Assembly: GCF_027887165.1 (NCBI RefSeq)
Contig: NC_077233.1
Coordinates: 227,626,872 to 227,690,871, forward strand
Origin: Monodelphis domestica
Taxonomy: Eukaryota; Chordata; Mammalia; Didelphimorphia; Didelphidae
Reading direction: 5' to 3'
DNA length: 64,000 nt
A program made the position numbers and the translations under genes. Below the pieces are notes generated by a model. It worked only from the letters and a program-made list of their open reading frames with translations. It made no database searches and was not told the DNA's origin. This document shows positions 46,611 to 58,269 of this stretch, piece after piece. Within the stretch, counting starts at the first letter, position 1. Each line of letters starts with the position of its first letter.

Positions 46611-47605
46611 CTCATGTAAGGTCTTTATTTAACTGTTACTTAACTAATCAATTGGGGGAAAAACATTTTTTATGAATAATAGGCTTAAGATAAAATTAAA
46701 AGTCTGTTTTAGACTTGAAGAAGAAAAAAATTGGAAATCTTACCTACCCTCCTACACCTGAAGTTACAAAGCCTATATCCTAAATACCAAGATTCTTTAT
46801 TCCTAGTATATTATCATTCTGTTTGGTGAATGCCAGAAAGAGTCTATAACTAAAATTAAATGAAAGTATCACTCAATTTGGAAAGGGTAAAAGGAAATAC
46901 TGTCCAAATTAGTGATATTTTTAATTATACTTTTAGAATTTATGCTTAAACAATACTTTACAAATTAAAAACAAGACCATATGTAAAGTGCCCAGTTTAG
47001 ATACAAATGATTGCAAAAAAAAGCATTAAAGTAAAATGAAATTCAAGAAGTACTGTTTAACAGCTATACACTATATATATTCCCTAGCAAATACAAAATA
47101 TGCTAGGTTATGCTATTTATTTCAAAATTTTTACTTAGGTCAAATCATGGATTTAAATCAATAAGCTGTTTTAGTAAAGTCAAAGCTTAGCTACATGGGA
47201 GCAGGGTCTTGCTTAGGACTTAACTGTCAAGTATATAGTCCTAGAGCAGTGATTGCAAAACTTTTAGAGACCTAAGTGCCCAAACTGCACCTCATACCAC
47301 ATGTCAACCACCTCCTTTCCTTAGACAGGGGAGAGAAGAAACGCTCCCAGTGGGCTGCTGGGCCTCTGCCTGGGCAGGTGATGGGATATATGTCCTCAGG
47401 CATGTGTGAAGAGGGGGAAAGGAGCAGCCCCCTTCAGCATGCATGCCATAGGTTCATCAACATGAACCTAGAGAAAGCAATTCCCATAGGATACCAGCAC
47501 AAAAAAGTAAGAAGTATGCTCAGGTAGACCAAATGAAGCTAGAGTAGTCAAGAATAGAGGATGGGCTCAAACACCAGACCCAAATATCTCAATCTTTATC
47601 TCTAT

Positions 47606-47818
47606 GGGGTAGCTAAGAGGTACAATGGATAGAGCACCAAGCGTCTTCCTGAGTTCAAATCTGAACTCAAGCCACTTACTATCTGTGTGACCCTAAAAAA
47701 GTCATTAAAACCTAGTTGCCTCAGTTTCTTCACCTGTAAAACCCACCCCAGTATCTTTACCAAGAAAACCCCAAATGGGGTCACAGAGTCAGACATAAAT
47801 GAAAAGACTCATCAACAA
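47606..47818 (+). repeat. MAR1-like SINE
   Basis: 'ggggtagctaagaggtacaa', 'gagttcaaatctgaactcaa', 'gcctcagtttcttcacctgt', 'aaaccccaaatggggtcaca'. Confidence 0.88.
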
Positions 47819-48211
47819 TCTATATGTAAATTATATCCAACTCAAATAAAAGACCCATAACCTACATGCACATAAATACCAGGCCAGCTGACACAAGAGT
47901 TATTGATGCTATGACCTCAAGAGCCAAAAATAACACCATGTTGATCCTGGGCTACAACCTGGAAAGAGGAAGGAAACACAGCTGGAACCAATACCAGATC
48001 TAACTAAGGGATTCAGAACTCTGGAATGATCAACTTGTCCCTATAATGCCTCTCAACTGAAAACCTACTAATTTCAGGTGCTGGTAGGACAAGGTTAGGA
48101 ATACTGTGACAAGCAAATCACTTTAAAAGACTGATATATATTAATTTAAGGTCACCAAGGAATTCAGCTATGTAATTCCTAAATGAAAACTCAAGTCAGC
48201 AGTCAACCTTT

Positions 48212-48212
<1 letters not shown>

Positions 48213-48243
<31 letters not shown>

Positions 48244-48250
48244 TATATAA
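48213..48250. repeat. (TA)n microsatellite within the LTR
   Basis: TA repeats with one TG interruption, within the U5-side part of the LTR. Confidence 0.9.
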
Positions 48251-48296
48251 ACTCCTTTTATGGAGTTTAATTACAAACAGGAGGAAGAAAGGTAAG

Positions 48297-48440
48297 AGAG
48301 AGAGAGAGGGAGAGGGAGAGGGAGAGGGAGAGGGAGAGGGAGAGGGAGAGGGAGAGGGGAGAGGGAGAGAGAGAGAGAGAGGGAGAGAGGGAGAGAGAGG
48401 GAGGGAGAAAGAGAGGGAGAGGGAGAGAGAAAGGGGGGAG
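48297..48440. repeat. (GGGAGA)n / GA array within the LTR
   Basis: About nine near-perfect GGGAGA units followed by mixed GA/GGGAGA, all purine on plus (all pyrimidine on the LTR sense strand). Confidence 0.95.
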
Positions 48441-48827
48441 AAGGGAATAGGGCTTAAATACCCCTTCTGTTTAGGCTGGGCCAAAAGGCCCAAGCCCTTA
48501 GATAGCTGGGGCAAAGAAAGGAGATCAGTCCCTATCACTCACGTGACCAAAATGGAGAAACAGTCTCGGGGCCCCCACCTCCAGCTTCCTTCAGAGCAAG
48601 CTTCTCAGAGCACCTCTCCAACCACTCAGAGCCAAATTCTCCCAACCCCTCCCTCAGTCCTCAGACCCCTCTATCTTTAAGGAAACCATCCAAGTTCCCT
48701 CCCCTCAGTTCTCACATCTACCAATCACTGTCCATCATTTTCCCTGTGCCAATGGAGGCTCTAGCTTAACCCAGGACCGCCCAGAGGTCTGTGGCTTTGC
48801 ACATGTCTGTTGAAGGTCATATTCTCA

Positions 48828-48967
48828 AATAATTAAATCTTTGATCCTTTGCTACAGCCCTTCCTAAATCCTGTTACCCTGAGTAGGGTAGAGATTGGAA
48901 TAATTAAATTTTGATCTATGCTGCAGCCCTTCCTAAATCCTGTTAGGACTGAGTGGGGTGGAAATTG
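48828..48967 (-). repeat. Tandem duplication in LTR U3
   Basis: 48828-48898 and 48899-48967 are adjacent copies, both containing aataattaaat and cagcccttcctaaatcctgt, with a handful of differences. Confidence 0.92.
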
Positions 48968-49263
48968 TATTTTCCAAGACCTGATTCTGTCATTCCAAGT
49001 ATCTCTATTGTATCAATTCTAAAATCAATCATGACTCAAAGAAATTCCTGTTCTGTGCTTAAGCATAGGTCAAAGCCCTTTCCATTGTTCAGTAAAAGGT
49101 TTCTGTCCTAAAGTAATCTTAAGAAGGGAGGAGGAGGAACCTCCCATGCCAATGGGGTTCACATTCCAATAAACTATCAGTAAGAAATTTTCCAAGTATG
49201 AAATTTCCCAATGGTGAAATTTCCAACATTTATAAGTCTAAGAAATTTTAAGGTTTACAATAC

Positions 49264-50440
49264 CCAATTATCTTTTCTATGCATTCAGTCATAAGAAAAA
49301 GACTGAATAGCAGCCAGTAATGAAAAAAGTACAGGCAGTAAAACTCTGAGCAATCTTATAAGCAGGCATGGTTATATGACCCAAAATTAATGCTATTTAC
49401 TCTTAGGTTAGAAGAAAGCTTACCCAACACTGCTCTCATCCCCACACCACTAATCAAATTTTCCAAGTCCAAGAACAGATCGTATCCTTACACTTTATAG
49501 CAAATATGTACAATGCTTTGCAAACTTTAAAATACTAGTATTCAACTCCATTATCATACCAAGGAATTACTATACTAGAATTGCATTCAATTTTTGACAA
49601 AGGTGAGCAGGAAAAATTATCTGCAGAGGAATGACATCTCTATCAACTGAGACTCAATCCAGGTTAAAAAAAAAAACAGGAAATACAGTGGTCTAAGAAT
49701 TTGAAATATTACATATCCTCCTCAAAACTTGAGAAATAGCCTCTCCAAACCATTAAAAATAAATAATACTCAGAATGGGGAAAGGGATACAAAACAACCA
49801 AAAACAAGGAATTATTTCTTTTTACTTAATATTTTGGGTCCTCTACCAGAATACCAACCCTCTTAGCAGTCCCCTCCTCTACATACATGTTTTAATCAAG
49901 AGCTAACTCTACTCAAATAACCTGTTAAAAATGAAGAAACAAGGGAAGGAAAGGGGAAAGCAATCTTTGACCTTCCACTTCTAAATTGGCTCTTGGGCTT
50001 AAGCTTACTTACTTAAGCTTAAGATAGAGAGCAATTCAGAGTCTGATTACCTTCAACAAAGGTCTCAAATTCTTGCCTTAAATATATTGCATGAATTTTC
50101 AATGCCAATATCAAAATCTCTCTTCAGAAGAACCTCTTAATCCAATTACACATTAATCTGACTAAAAGAACATATACCCTGTGAGCTGTATAAGCCCCAT
50201 GTAGGGATTGGAGATGCCTTCCTAGAAGATATTACCTTTGAGTATCTGCATGGATCATGCCTTCTTAGAATCTACAGAATTTTTTAACTTAATCTCTCAT
50301 CAAATAAAACCAGATCCTTAATAAATGCTCATTATTCTATGATTATATAATCCAGTGCCATCTGGAGGAAAAGTACAAGTAGTGCTTTCTATCTCCAACA
50401 ATAGAGGAGCTAACCAACACAAACAAAGCTTTCAAAATTC
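49264..50440. other. BRI3: Intron sequence, no recognisable element
   Basis: No gene or named repeat identified between the LTR and the next SINE. Confidence 0.4.
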
Positions 50441-50442
50441 TC

Positions 50443-50695
50443 TAAGAATTAACCTGTTCAGGGGGCAGCTAGGTGGCTCAGTGGATTAAGAGTCAGACGT
50501 AGAGATGGGAGGTCCTAGGTTCAAATCTGGCCTCAGACACTTCCTAATTGTGTGACCCTGGGCAAGTCACTTAACCCCCATTGCCTAGCTCTTACCACTC
50601 TTCTGCCTTAGAACCAATACATAGTATTGAAGGTAAGATAGAAGGTAAGAGTTTATCTTAAAAATAAATAAATAAAATAAGAATTAACCTGTTCA
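50443..50695 (+). repeat. Marsupial SINE with 18-bp target duplication
   Basis: taagaattaacctgttca occurs at 50443-50460 and 50678-50695. Between them is a full SINE (50461-50677), gggggcagctaggtggctca through an A-rich tail. One of the best preserved SINEs in the window. Confidence 0.96.
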
Positions 50696-50779
50696 AATCA
50701 ATGCAGCTAAAATTAGAAGGGAAAAACTGGTTATTGGGGTAAATTATATAATATAAATAGTCTCATTCAAGAAACTGAA

Positions 50780-52090
50780 TCAAATTTATAAGAAGAATGT
50801 GAGTTATTCCTCAACAAATTTATAAGAATGTGAGTTATTCCTCAACAAATAAATGAGAAAAGGCTATGAACAGGCAGTTTCAACGGAAGAAACCACAGTT
50901 CCAACAATCATATAAAAATGCACCAAATCACTAAAAATTAGAGAAATAAAAGTTAAAGGAACCAAGATTCCACCTCACACCAAAAAGGAAAACAACTGTT
51001 GAATAGGTTCTGGGAAAACAGGAACAATAATATAAAAAACATTGATGAAATTGTAAAATGCTACAATCTAAAACAATTTGGAACTATGACCAAAAAGTTC
51101 ATAAACTATGAATCATCTTTGATCCAGCTATACCACTACTAGGTCTTTGTCTCAAGAGATCAAAGAGGGGGCAACTAGTTGGCTTAGTGCGTAGAATCAG
51201 GAGGTCCTGGGTTCAAACATTTCCCAGCTCTATGACCCTGGGCAAGTCACTTAACCACAATTGCCTAGCCCTTGCTGCTCTCCTGCCTCAGAACCAATTC
51301 TTGATAATGATTCTAAGGTGGAAGATAACAGTTTTATTAAAAAAGAGAGAGAGAGAGATAAAAAGGGGAAAAGGACCTATATGCATAAAAATACTTATAG
51401 CAGTTCTTTTTATAGAAGCAAAGACTGGGAAACCAAGAGGGTGCCCATCAACTGGAGAATAGCTGAACTAATTATGGTGTTTGTAAATGTAATGCAATAT
51501 ATATAAATATAATGCATTATATAACTGCACCAGAAGATGACAAAAGGTAAAGTTTCAGAGAAATGGAAAGACATAAATGGATACAGAGTGAGCAGAACCA
51601 AGAAAACAATTTATACTATTAACAGTATAAAGAAAAACAACTTTGAAAGACTTCAGAATTCTTCTGTTCAATACAATGACCTTTTAAAATAATAATAAAG
51701 GACTAATGAATACACATGCTTCCTCACCTCTTCACAGAAAGGTGATGAACTCAAGATGCAAAATAAGATATACATTTTTGTTCATAGCCAATGTGGGGAT
51801 CTGTACTGCTGGACTATGCATATTTGTTTTAAAGGCTTTCTTTTTCTTTTCTTTCTAATGAGAGAAGGTAGGAAAATGAGATGGTTACGGCAACAAAAAG
51901 AAAAAAAAGTCATTGAGGAATTTTTTCTTTTTTTTTCAAATAAAAAAAGAGTAAAGAAGAAAAAAGCAGACAAGCAGGGCAACTTTGAAAGCTATGGGTT
52001 GAACTTCAGAAATCTTAAAAAACAAAAAGGAAATGGTCAAAATAGGTTAAAAACAAAGTATGGTATTGACATGCAACTCTTAATAGAATA
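50780..52090 (+). mobile_element. L1 3' end, interrupted by a SINE
   Basis: L1 ORF2 C-terminal and 3'UTR order: 'caatttggaactatgaccaa', 'ctataccactactaggtctt', [SINE 51167-51345], 'ggggaaaaggacctatatgc', 'gtgcccatcaactggagaat', 'gagtgagcagaaccaagaaa', 'tttgaaagacttcagaattc'. A short tandem duplication lies at 50787-50850. Degraded and not coding. Confidence 0.85.
51167..51345 (+). repeat. Marsupial SINE inside L1
   Basis: 'ggggcaactagttggcttag', 'gtcctgggttcaaacatttc', 'gggcaagtcacttaaccaca', tail 'ggtggaagataacagtttt'. It breaks the L1 word 'gagatcaaagaaaggggaaa', so it is younger than that L1. Confidence 0.88.
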
Positions 52091-52479
52091 AGGAGTCACT
52101 TAATATCCTAAAACTACTCAAAAATTTCTGCTCAGATGTCTCCCCCAAAGATCCCAGAAATCAATACACTAATCCCTTAAGAATGGAGGAAAAAGGCTCA
52201 GTTAGTTACTATACAACCTAAGGTAGATCAGAACTCTCATCCCTTTAAGGGATGAGGAAGACAATGGACCTTAACTACACAAGCAAGAGGTATTCTTGTT
52301 ATTACTTGGATTACCCAGAAACATATTTCCTTCTAAAGGGAAAAGTCTGAAAGAAACTTTAGGCTAGAGAAATATTTATTAAAGATTTTCAGTTGAATTC
52401 AATAAATATTTTTATTTCAGCTTCCACGAAAGTGACTAGCCCAGGAGTGTTCAATTGTTTCATTCCTTTCTTCAACTCA

Positions 52480-52602
52480 TCTGATAAATGAGGAAGCCCA
52501 GGGTCACACAGCCAGTGTCTTGGGTCAGATTTGAATTCAGGAAGTTGGGTTTTCCCTTCTACAGGCCTGGCACTCTATCCACTGTACCAGTTAGCTGCCC
52601 CC
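52480..52602 (-). repeat. tRNA-derived SINE fragment
   Basis: Antisense 'cccagggtcacacagccagt', 'cagatttgaattcaggaagt', ending 'accagttagctgccccctg'. Confidence 0.75.
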
Positions 52603-52644
52603 TGTCCCAGGATGGCAAAACCTGTATATGTCAAAGAATCTGAA

Positions 52645-53310
52645 CCGAGTTCTTCCCCACTCTCTAGCCTCCCTCTATCAAGCTTCTTCCTCCAGTTCTT
52701 GATCTAGACCAATCCCACTACTAGTGGCTATCCCCAGCGACAAACACCTTCAAGGCTCTCCTAGGCTCTCTTCCCTCTTCATTTTATACTATGACACCTG
52801 GTTACCTCATCAGCTAGCCTGGGTTCAATGATCATCTCTGCAGATGATTCCCAGATCTATACCTCCAGCCCTAGTATCTCTCTCTCTCCTGAGATTCATA
52901 TCAATAACTGCCTCTCAGATATCTTACACTGAATGTACCATAGATATCCCAAATTCAAGGTCTCTAAAACAGAGTTCCTGTATTCCTCATCCCCTCTTCT
53001 GAACTTTCTGAACATACTACCATCACCAACCTCCCAGACACCCCAGCTAGCAACCTCAGTTGTCTCTAGACTCTTCACCAATACTAAAAGGTCTATAGTC
53101 AAAATGGGTGCATGCCTGAATGTTTCCAATTCCATTTCAAAGCCAATCGAGACTATAATTGGATTACACAATTTCAAATTCTCATCACCTAAGATTTTCT
53201 CCATTATTGTGCAAATAAGGCTTGGCTAATATAATGTAACCATCTATACTCATAATGACTGTTCATTAATCATCTTTATTCTACTTTAGAGCATATTCTC
53301 CCTGAGGGCA
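52645..53310 (+). repeat. L2 LINE with RT remnant
   Basis: 'gcagatgattcccagatcta' corresponds to the L2 RT text around DDSQIY, followed by 'ctctctcctgagattcatat', 'ctctaaaacagagttcctgt' and a 3'UTR-like 'gcatattctccctgagggca'. Old; no usable frame. Confidence 0.65.
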
Positions 53311-53799
53311 AATGCCAGGACATTAACAACAACAACAACAAAATCAATTTATTCAAGTTCACCCTCCTAAAAGCATTCAGTAAATAAATATTCCCCAGAA
53401 AGCTCTCCAGAACAAGGGATGCCACTTCCCCAGGACTATCCATTCACCTGAAGATTTCTCTTCCTGATGACTTTAATTTCAAACTTCTCTAACGTCTCAA
53501 TATAAAAAGAACAGTCAGAACTAGTCTGTGACTAGATAATGCAGAAGTATGGCTCCCAATAATATCAACTCATAAAGGGATATACTGGAATTGTAGGTTT
53601 GGAAAAGGAGGCAGTGAATACATGGACAATCTCCTGAGACCCTGGCCTCCACACATTAAAAAGAACAAGAGAAAGATAGGGCAGGCCTTCCTTCTTTGAA
53701 AGACTTATAAAAAAAGTCACGTGTATTAAGCTCCTACTATGTGCCAGGTAGCATGCCAAGCACTTCATACTTATTCTCTCATTTTACTCTCATGAAGAC

Positions 53800-54030
53800 C
53801 CTGATTTTGGTGTCTTTATTCAATCATATCCAGCTTCATGACCCCACTTGGGGTTTTCTTTGCAAAGATCTTGGGAGTGGTTTGCCATTTCCTTTTCCAG
53901 TTCATTTTACAGATGAAGACACTGAGGCAAACTGGGTTAAGTGACTTGCCCAGGATCACACAGCTATGAAGTGTCTGGTGCTAGATTTGAACTTGGGTCT
54001 TCCTGATTCCAGGAAGGATGCTCTAGTCAC
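53800..54030 (-). repeat. MAR1-like SINE
   Basis: 'tgaccccacttggggttttc', 'gtttgccatttccttttcca', 'acagatgaagacactgaggc', 'gtgacttgcccaggatcaca'. Head end degraded. Confidence 0.9.
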
Positions 54031-54119
54031 ATCTAGCCTGGAAAGTTATTTACACTTACTAAACATTTATTGACTGATAATCTTTAAATACTAATGGAGA
54101 GATACTATTACTATTTTCC

Positions 54120-55052
54120 AGCAATCAGTCCAATACAGAAGTGCCAACTATGGTGCCAAGTGCTAGAGATACAAAAAAGCAAAAGTCCATTCCTGCCCTC
54201 AAGGAGCTCACAAAATAATAGAGGGGACAACAAACAATACTGTATATACAAACAAGCTAGCTATAAGTAAAATTGGAAATAATAAAGATAGGGAAAGCAC
54301 TAGAATTAAAAGGGGTTAAGGAAGGCTTCCTATAGAAAATGAGACTTTGCATCTGATTTCTGGCTGAATAATGTTTCCTATTACTACTACAAAAAAGAAT
54401 CAGGTAGATAAGTATTTCTAATCAACAACATATTTTTAGGATTTTGTTCTGGAGGATGAACAGTATCACACTTAAATGAAGCCAAAGATGCCAGTAAAGG
54501 AGATAAGGAGGAAAATTCCAGGCAGGGATGGCAGCCAGTAAAATGTCCAGAGCTGAGAGATAGATGTCTCTCATGGAACAGGAGGAGACCAGAGTTACTG
54601 GATTAAAGAGCATTTTGGGGGGGAGAGGCAGGGGGTGGAATAAGTTTGTAAGACTGGAAAAACAAGAAGGGGCGAGGTTATGAAGGACTTAACACTAAAC
54701 ATAAGCCTTTATTTAATCCTGGGGCAAGAGGGAGCCACTGAAGTTTACTGAGTAGGGAATGTCACAATGGGACCTATACTCTAGGAAAATCATTCTGGTA
54801 GAATGGAGGATGGACTGGAGTGGGCAGAGAACTAAGGCCGACAGACCCATCAGCAGATTATTACAATAGTCCAGTAGTAAAGAGATGAGGGCCGACACCA
54901 GAGTGGTAGCACTGAGGACACCTGGGGAAAGGGGGATTGGAGAGAAGATGCAAAGGTGAAAATTACAGGCCTTGTAACAGATTGGATATTTGGGGGATGG
55001 AGAAGGGAGGTGACAGACAGTGGAGAGAGTCAAAGACAACACCTAGGTTTTG
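54120..55052 (-). repeat. L2 LINE, about 0.9 kb
   Basis: Antisense L2: 'tgccctcaaggagctcacaa', 'aaggaaggcttcctatagaa', 'gagggagccactgaagttta', 'gaatggaggatggactggag', 'tattacaatagtccagtagt'. The longest continuous L2 in the window. Confidence 0.8.
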
Positions 55053-55190
55053 AGTCTGAGGAAACTGAGGCAGACAGAGGTTAGGTAACTAGCCCAAGAT
55101 AACCAGCTAGTAAGTGTTTGAGGCTGAATTTGAACTCAGGTCTCCCTGACTCCAGGCCTGGGATTCTACCAACTAGGTTTCCAGCTACTT
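55053..55190 (-). repeat. tRNA-derived SINE fragment
   Basis: 'gaggaaactgaggcagacag', 'tgaatttgaactcaggtctc', 'ccaggcctgggattctacca'. Abuts the L2 copy. Confidence 0.75.
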
Positions 55191-55452
55191 CTAAACCCAC
55201 ATAGGTGTGGACAGATTTAGATACAAACCCATGGAGAGAGTAATTGCATTAATAAGATACACAGACCCATTAAAATATAATTGCCAACAATTCAATGCCC
55301 CTTTTTGACTCAAGCATATAGAAAACTTAAAGAAATTAATATCTTATCACACAACAGAAACACACTGTGGTCCTCCTCATTGCAATTGGCACCTACATCA
55401 AGTCTCCTGGGTACACAAAGCCAAGTTCTTAACCCACACAATCACCTTAATC

Positions 55453-56564
55453 AAAAGCAATTTGCTTTATAAGGAACTAAATCAACTGTACAAAAAATCA
55501 AGTCATTCCCCAATTGATAAATGGGCAAGGGACATGAATACGTCATTTTCAGAAAAAGAAATCCAAACTATTAATAAGCACATGAAAAAGTGTTCTAAAT
55601 CTCTTATAATCAGAGAGATGCAAATAAAAACAACTCTGAGGTATCACCTCACACCTAGCAGATTGGCTAACATGATAGCAAAGGAAAGTAATGAATGCTG
55701 GAGGGGATGGCAAAGTGGGGACACTAATGTATTGCTGGTGGAGTTGTGAATTGATCCAACCATTCTGGAGGGCAATTTGGAACTATGCCCAAAGGGTGAT
55801 AAAAGACTGTCTGCCCTTTGATCCAGCCATAGCACTGCTGGGTTTGTACTCCAAAGAGATAATAAGGAAAATTACATGTACAAAAATATTCATAGCTGCG
55901 CTCTTTGTGGTGGCAAAAAATTGGAAAATGAGGGGATGCCCTTCAATTGGGGAATGGCTGAGCAAATTGTGGTATATGTTGTGTATATATTATATACTAT
56001 TATATATATACACACACACACACTATAGTATACTATGTATACTATTGTGCAAAAAGGAATAATAAAGTGGGGGAATTCCATGGGAACTAGAATGACCTCC
56101 AGGAAGTGATGCAGAGTGAGAGGAGCAGAACCAGGAGAACACTGATGATAGAGACCGATACACTGTGGTACAATCGAATGTAATGGACTTCTCTACTAGT
56201 AGGGATTCAATGATCCAGGACTAATCAGAGGGACTAATGAGAAAGAACGCTATCCACATCCAGAGGAAGAACTGTGGGAGTAGAAACACAGAAGAAAAAC
56301 AACTGCTTGATCACATTGGTTGATAGGGCTGACTGGAAAGTAGACTCTAAAGGATCACCCTAATGCAAATATTAATAATATGGAAATGGATCTTGATCAA
56401 TAAACCCAATGGAATTGTACAGGATACAGGAAGGGGGTGGGGTAAGGGGAGGGAAAGAACATGAGTCTTGTAACCATGGGAAAATATTCAAAATCATCTA
56501 AATAAAATTTTTTAAAGTAAATAAATTTTAAGAAAAAAAGAAAAAATTTAAAAAAGCAATTTGC
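55453..56564 (+). mobile_element. 5'-truncated L1 with 13-bp target duplication
   Basis: Insert 55466-56551 between copies of aaaagcaatttgc (55453-55465 and 56552-56564). It encodes the L1 ORF2 C-terminus: 55466 onward includes HSPIDKWARDMNTSFSEKEI and IREMQIKTTLRYHLTPSRLA; then, after a frame change, CLPFDPAIALLGLYSKEI, IFIAALFVVAKNWKMRGCP and SIGEWLSKLWYML. The last part runs into a TA/CA microsatellite (55985-56025). The 3'UTR ends 'gtaaccatgggaaaatattc' plus an A-rich tail. The least decayed L1 3' end here. Confidence 0.93.
55985..56025. repeat. TA/CA microsatellite inside L1 ORF2
   Basis: Alternating TA then CA repeats interrupt the L1 ORF2 C-terminal text between 'gtggtatatg' and the downstream 'gtgcaaaaaggaataataaa'. 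Confidence 0.9.
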
Positions 56565-57384
56565 CTACCTCCCTTAAATATTAGGTGCTACCATAAATAC
56601 TTTTTAACTCTGTATCTGTATTTACTAATAATACCTGACATACTAGATAGTTTTTTTTAAAAGATGCCTCCATAATGTTGCATCTGATTTCTGATTGAAT
56701 AACATTATCTACCATTAGTACTGCAAAAAAAGAGCCAGGGAGATAGAGATTTCTTATCAACAACATATTTTTAGGATTTGTTCAAGAGAATGAAAGATGT
56801 CACAGGCTACAATATAAAGTGATGTGGGATTTCCCATTTTTCTCCAAATGAATAGAATAGTTTCTTTCCAAAAGTCATCAACACCCATTGTGATAGATAG
56901 GTAACTTTCCTCAACCACAACATTTAGATTCCCTTTTGCATTCAATTGGAAATGGGTCAGGAATATTTCCTAAACACAGCTCACCAGAATATATTTCCTC
57001 ATTTTAATCAAAAATTTACATTTCAATCAAAAACTTATGATGTTTTGAAGAGAATGAGAACTATTTTCTACAGAGTATTCTAGAGCTTTCTGAGATGTCT
57101 AGGTGAATCTGAAAGAAAGAACATATAGTTTTGACTAAAATATTAACATCTATTAAATTCTCTACAATAAAGTGCAAATAACTAGAATCATACAATGATT
57201 CCTAGTACAATCTAAGAAACATACTGAGCTCAACCAAAAAAAATATTAGGTGGGAACAATGATTAAAATATTCCTGGAAGGCATTGATAATTTCAAATAA
57301 ATGGAATGGGTATTTGCACACTATACATGAGACACTGTGCTAGATACTTTGGAAATACAAAAATACATGGTTCCTGCCTTCAAG

Positions 57385-57575
57385 AAGGGGAGGGACACAA
57401 TGGATAGAGCTCCAGGCCTGAAGTTGAGAGGACTTGGGTTCAAATTTAAGCTCAGACACATCTTGGTTGTATGATCCTGGATATGTCAATTAACTTCATT
57501 TGCCTAGCTGTTGCCATTCTTCTGTCTTGGAAGTGATATTAAGACAGATGGTAAGGGTTTAATAAAAAAAAAAGA
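57385..57575 (+). repeat. tRNA-derived SINE, head degraded
   Basis: 'cacaatggatagagctccag', 'gacttgggttcaaatttaag', 'gacagatggtaagggtttaa' and an A-rich tail. An L2-like 3' end ('ggttcctgccttcaagaag') precedes it. Confidence 0.82.
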
Positions 57576-57639
57576 AAGAGAAGAGAAGAAAAATAAGATA
57601 GAAACATAAATAAATATAAAATAATTCAGGAAAAAAATC

Positions 57640-58268
57640 TTTAACATACCTATCTTACTGGCAAAGTTAACATAAAAGGAATAAGATAAATGTTAGAGGA
57701 GATACATTAAAAATAAGCATATTTTAATGTATTGTTGGTGGAGCTGTACTCCAGTCATTCTGGGAAACAATTTGGAACTATACCCCAAAAGTCACTAAAT
57801 TGTGCCCTGATTCAGCTATACCACTGCTAGGTCCATACACCAAAGAGATCAAAGAAAGAGAAAAAGAATCCACAAATACAAAAATATTTTTATAGAAGTT
57901 CTTTTTGTGGTAGCAAAGAACTGAAAACTAAGGGGGTATCATATATCATCTGGGAAATGACTGAACATTTAAACTATGGTATATTATTAAATGGAATGCT
58001 ATTATACCATAAGAAATTATGAAAGATAGTAACAAAAACCTGAGGAAAACTTGTAAAAACTGATACAGAGTAAAGGGAGCAAAATCAAATCAAATCAAAT
58101 CAAATAAACAATTTCCAGAAAAACAATGTGGTAAAGACAAGCTACTTTGAACAACTTAAGAACTCTGGTCAAGGGGATCAACAGATTACACATGTTATCC
58201 ATCTCTTGACAAAGAAGTAATGGACTCTTAGATGCAGAAACAAATTTTTGGATGTAACCAATGTGAGA
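57640..58268 (+). mobile_element. L1 3' end, old
   Basis: 'attgttggtggagctgtact', 'caatttggaactatacccca', 'cagctataccactgctaggt', 'tttttgtggtagcaaagaac', 'tgatacagagtaaagggagc'. Contains a CAAAT pentamer run at 58081-58108. Confidence 0.85.
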
Positions 58269-58269
58269 A

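Larger units (their letters stand above)
48101..49263 (-). mobile_element. Solo LTR fossil, ERV1-like (LTR 48105-49259)
   Basis: A 1,155-bp LTR on the minus strand with TG...CA termini (TGTAAACC at its 5' end; TGTCACA at its 3' end). It is flanked by the 4-bp duplication ATAC at 48101-48104 and 49260-49263; 4 bp suits class I retroviruses. Parts on the minus strand: a U3 with a roughly 70-bp tandem duplication (48828-48967), a TATA-like TATTTAAG at 48453-48460, a pyrimidine-rich stretch carrying an expanded hexamer array, an ATTAAA signal at 48266-48271, then U5. No internal viral region is attached, as expected of LTR-LTR recombination. The family name cannot be fixed by eye. The 165-codon plus frame at 48183-48680 is not a gene. 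Confidence 0.8.

Noticed and set aside
48183-48680. 165-codon plus-strand open frame
   Set aside because: It is made of TA and GGGAGA repeats plus non-coding LTR sequence. The Arg/Glu/Gly run is a simple-repeat translation.
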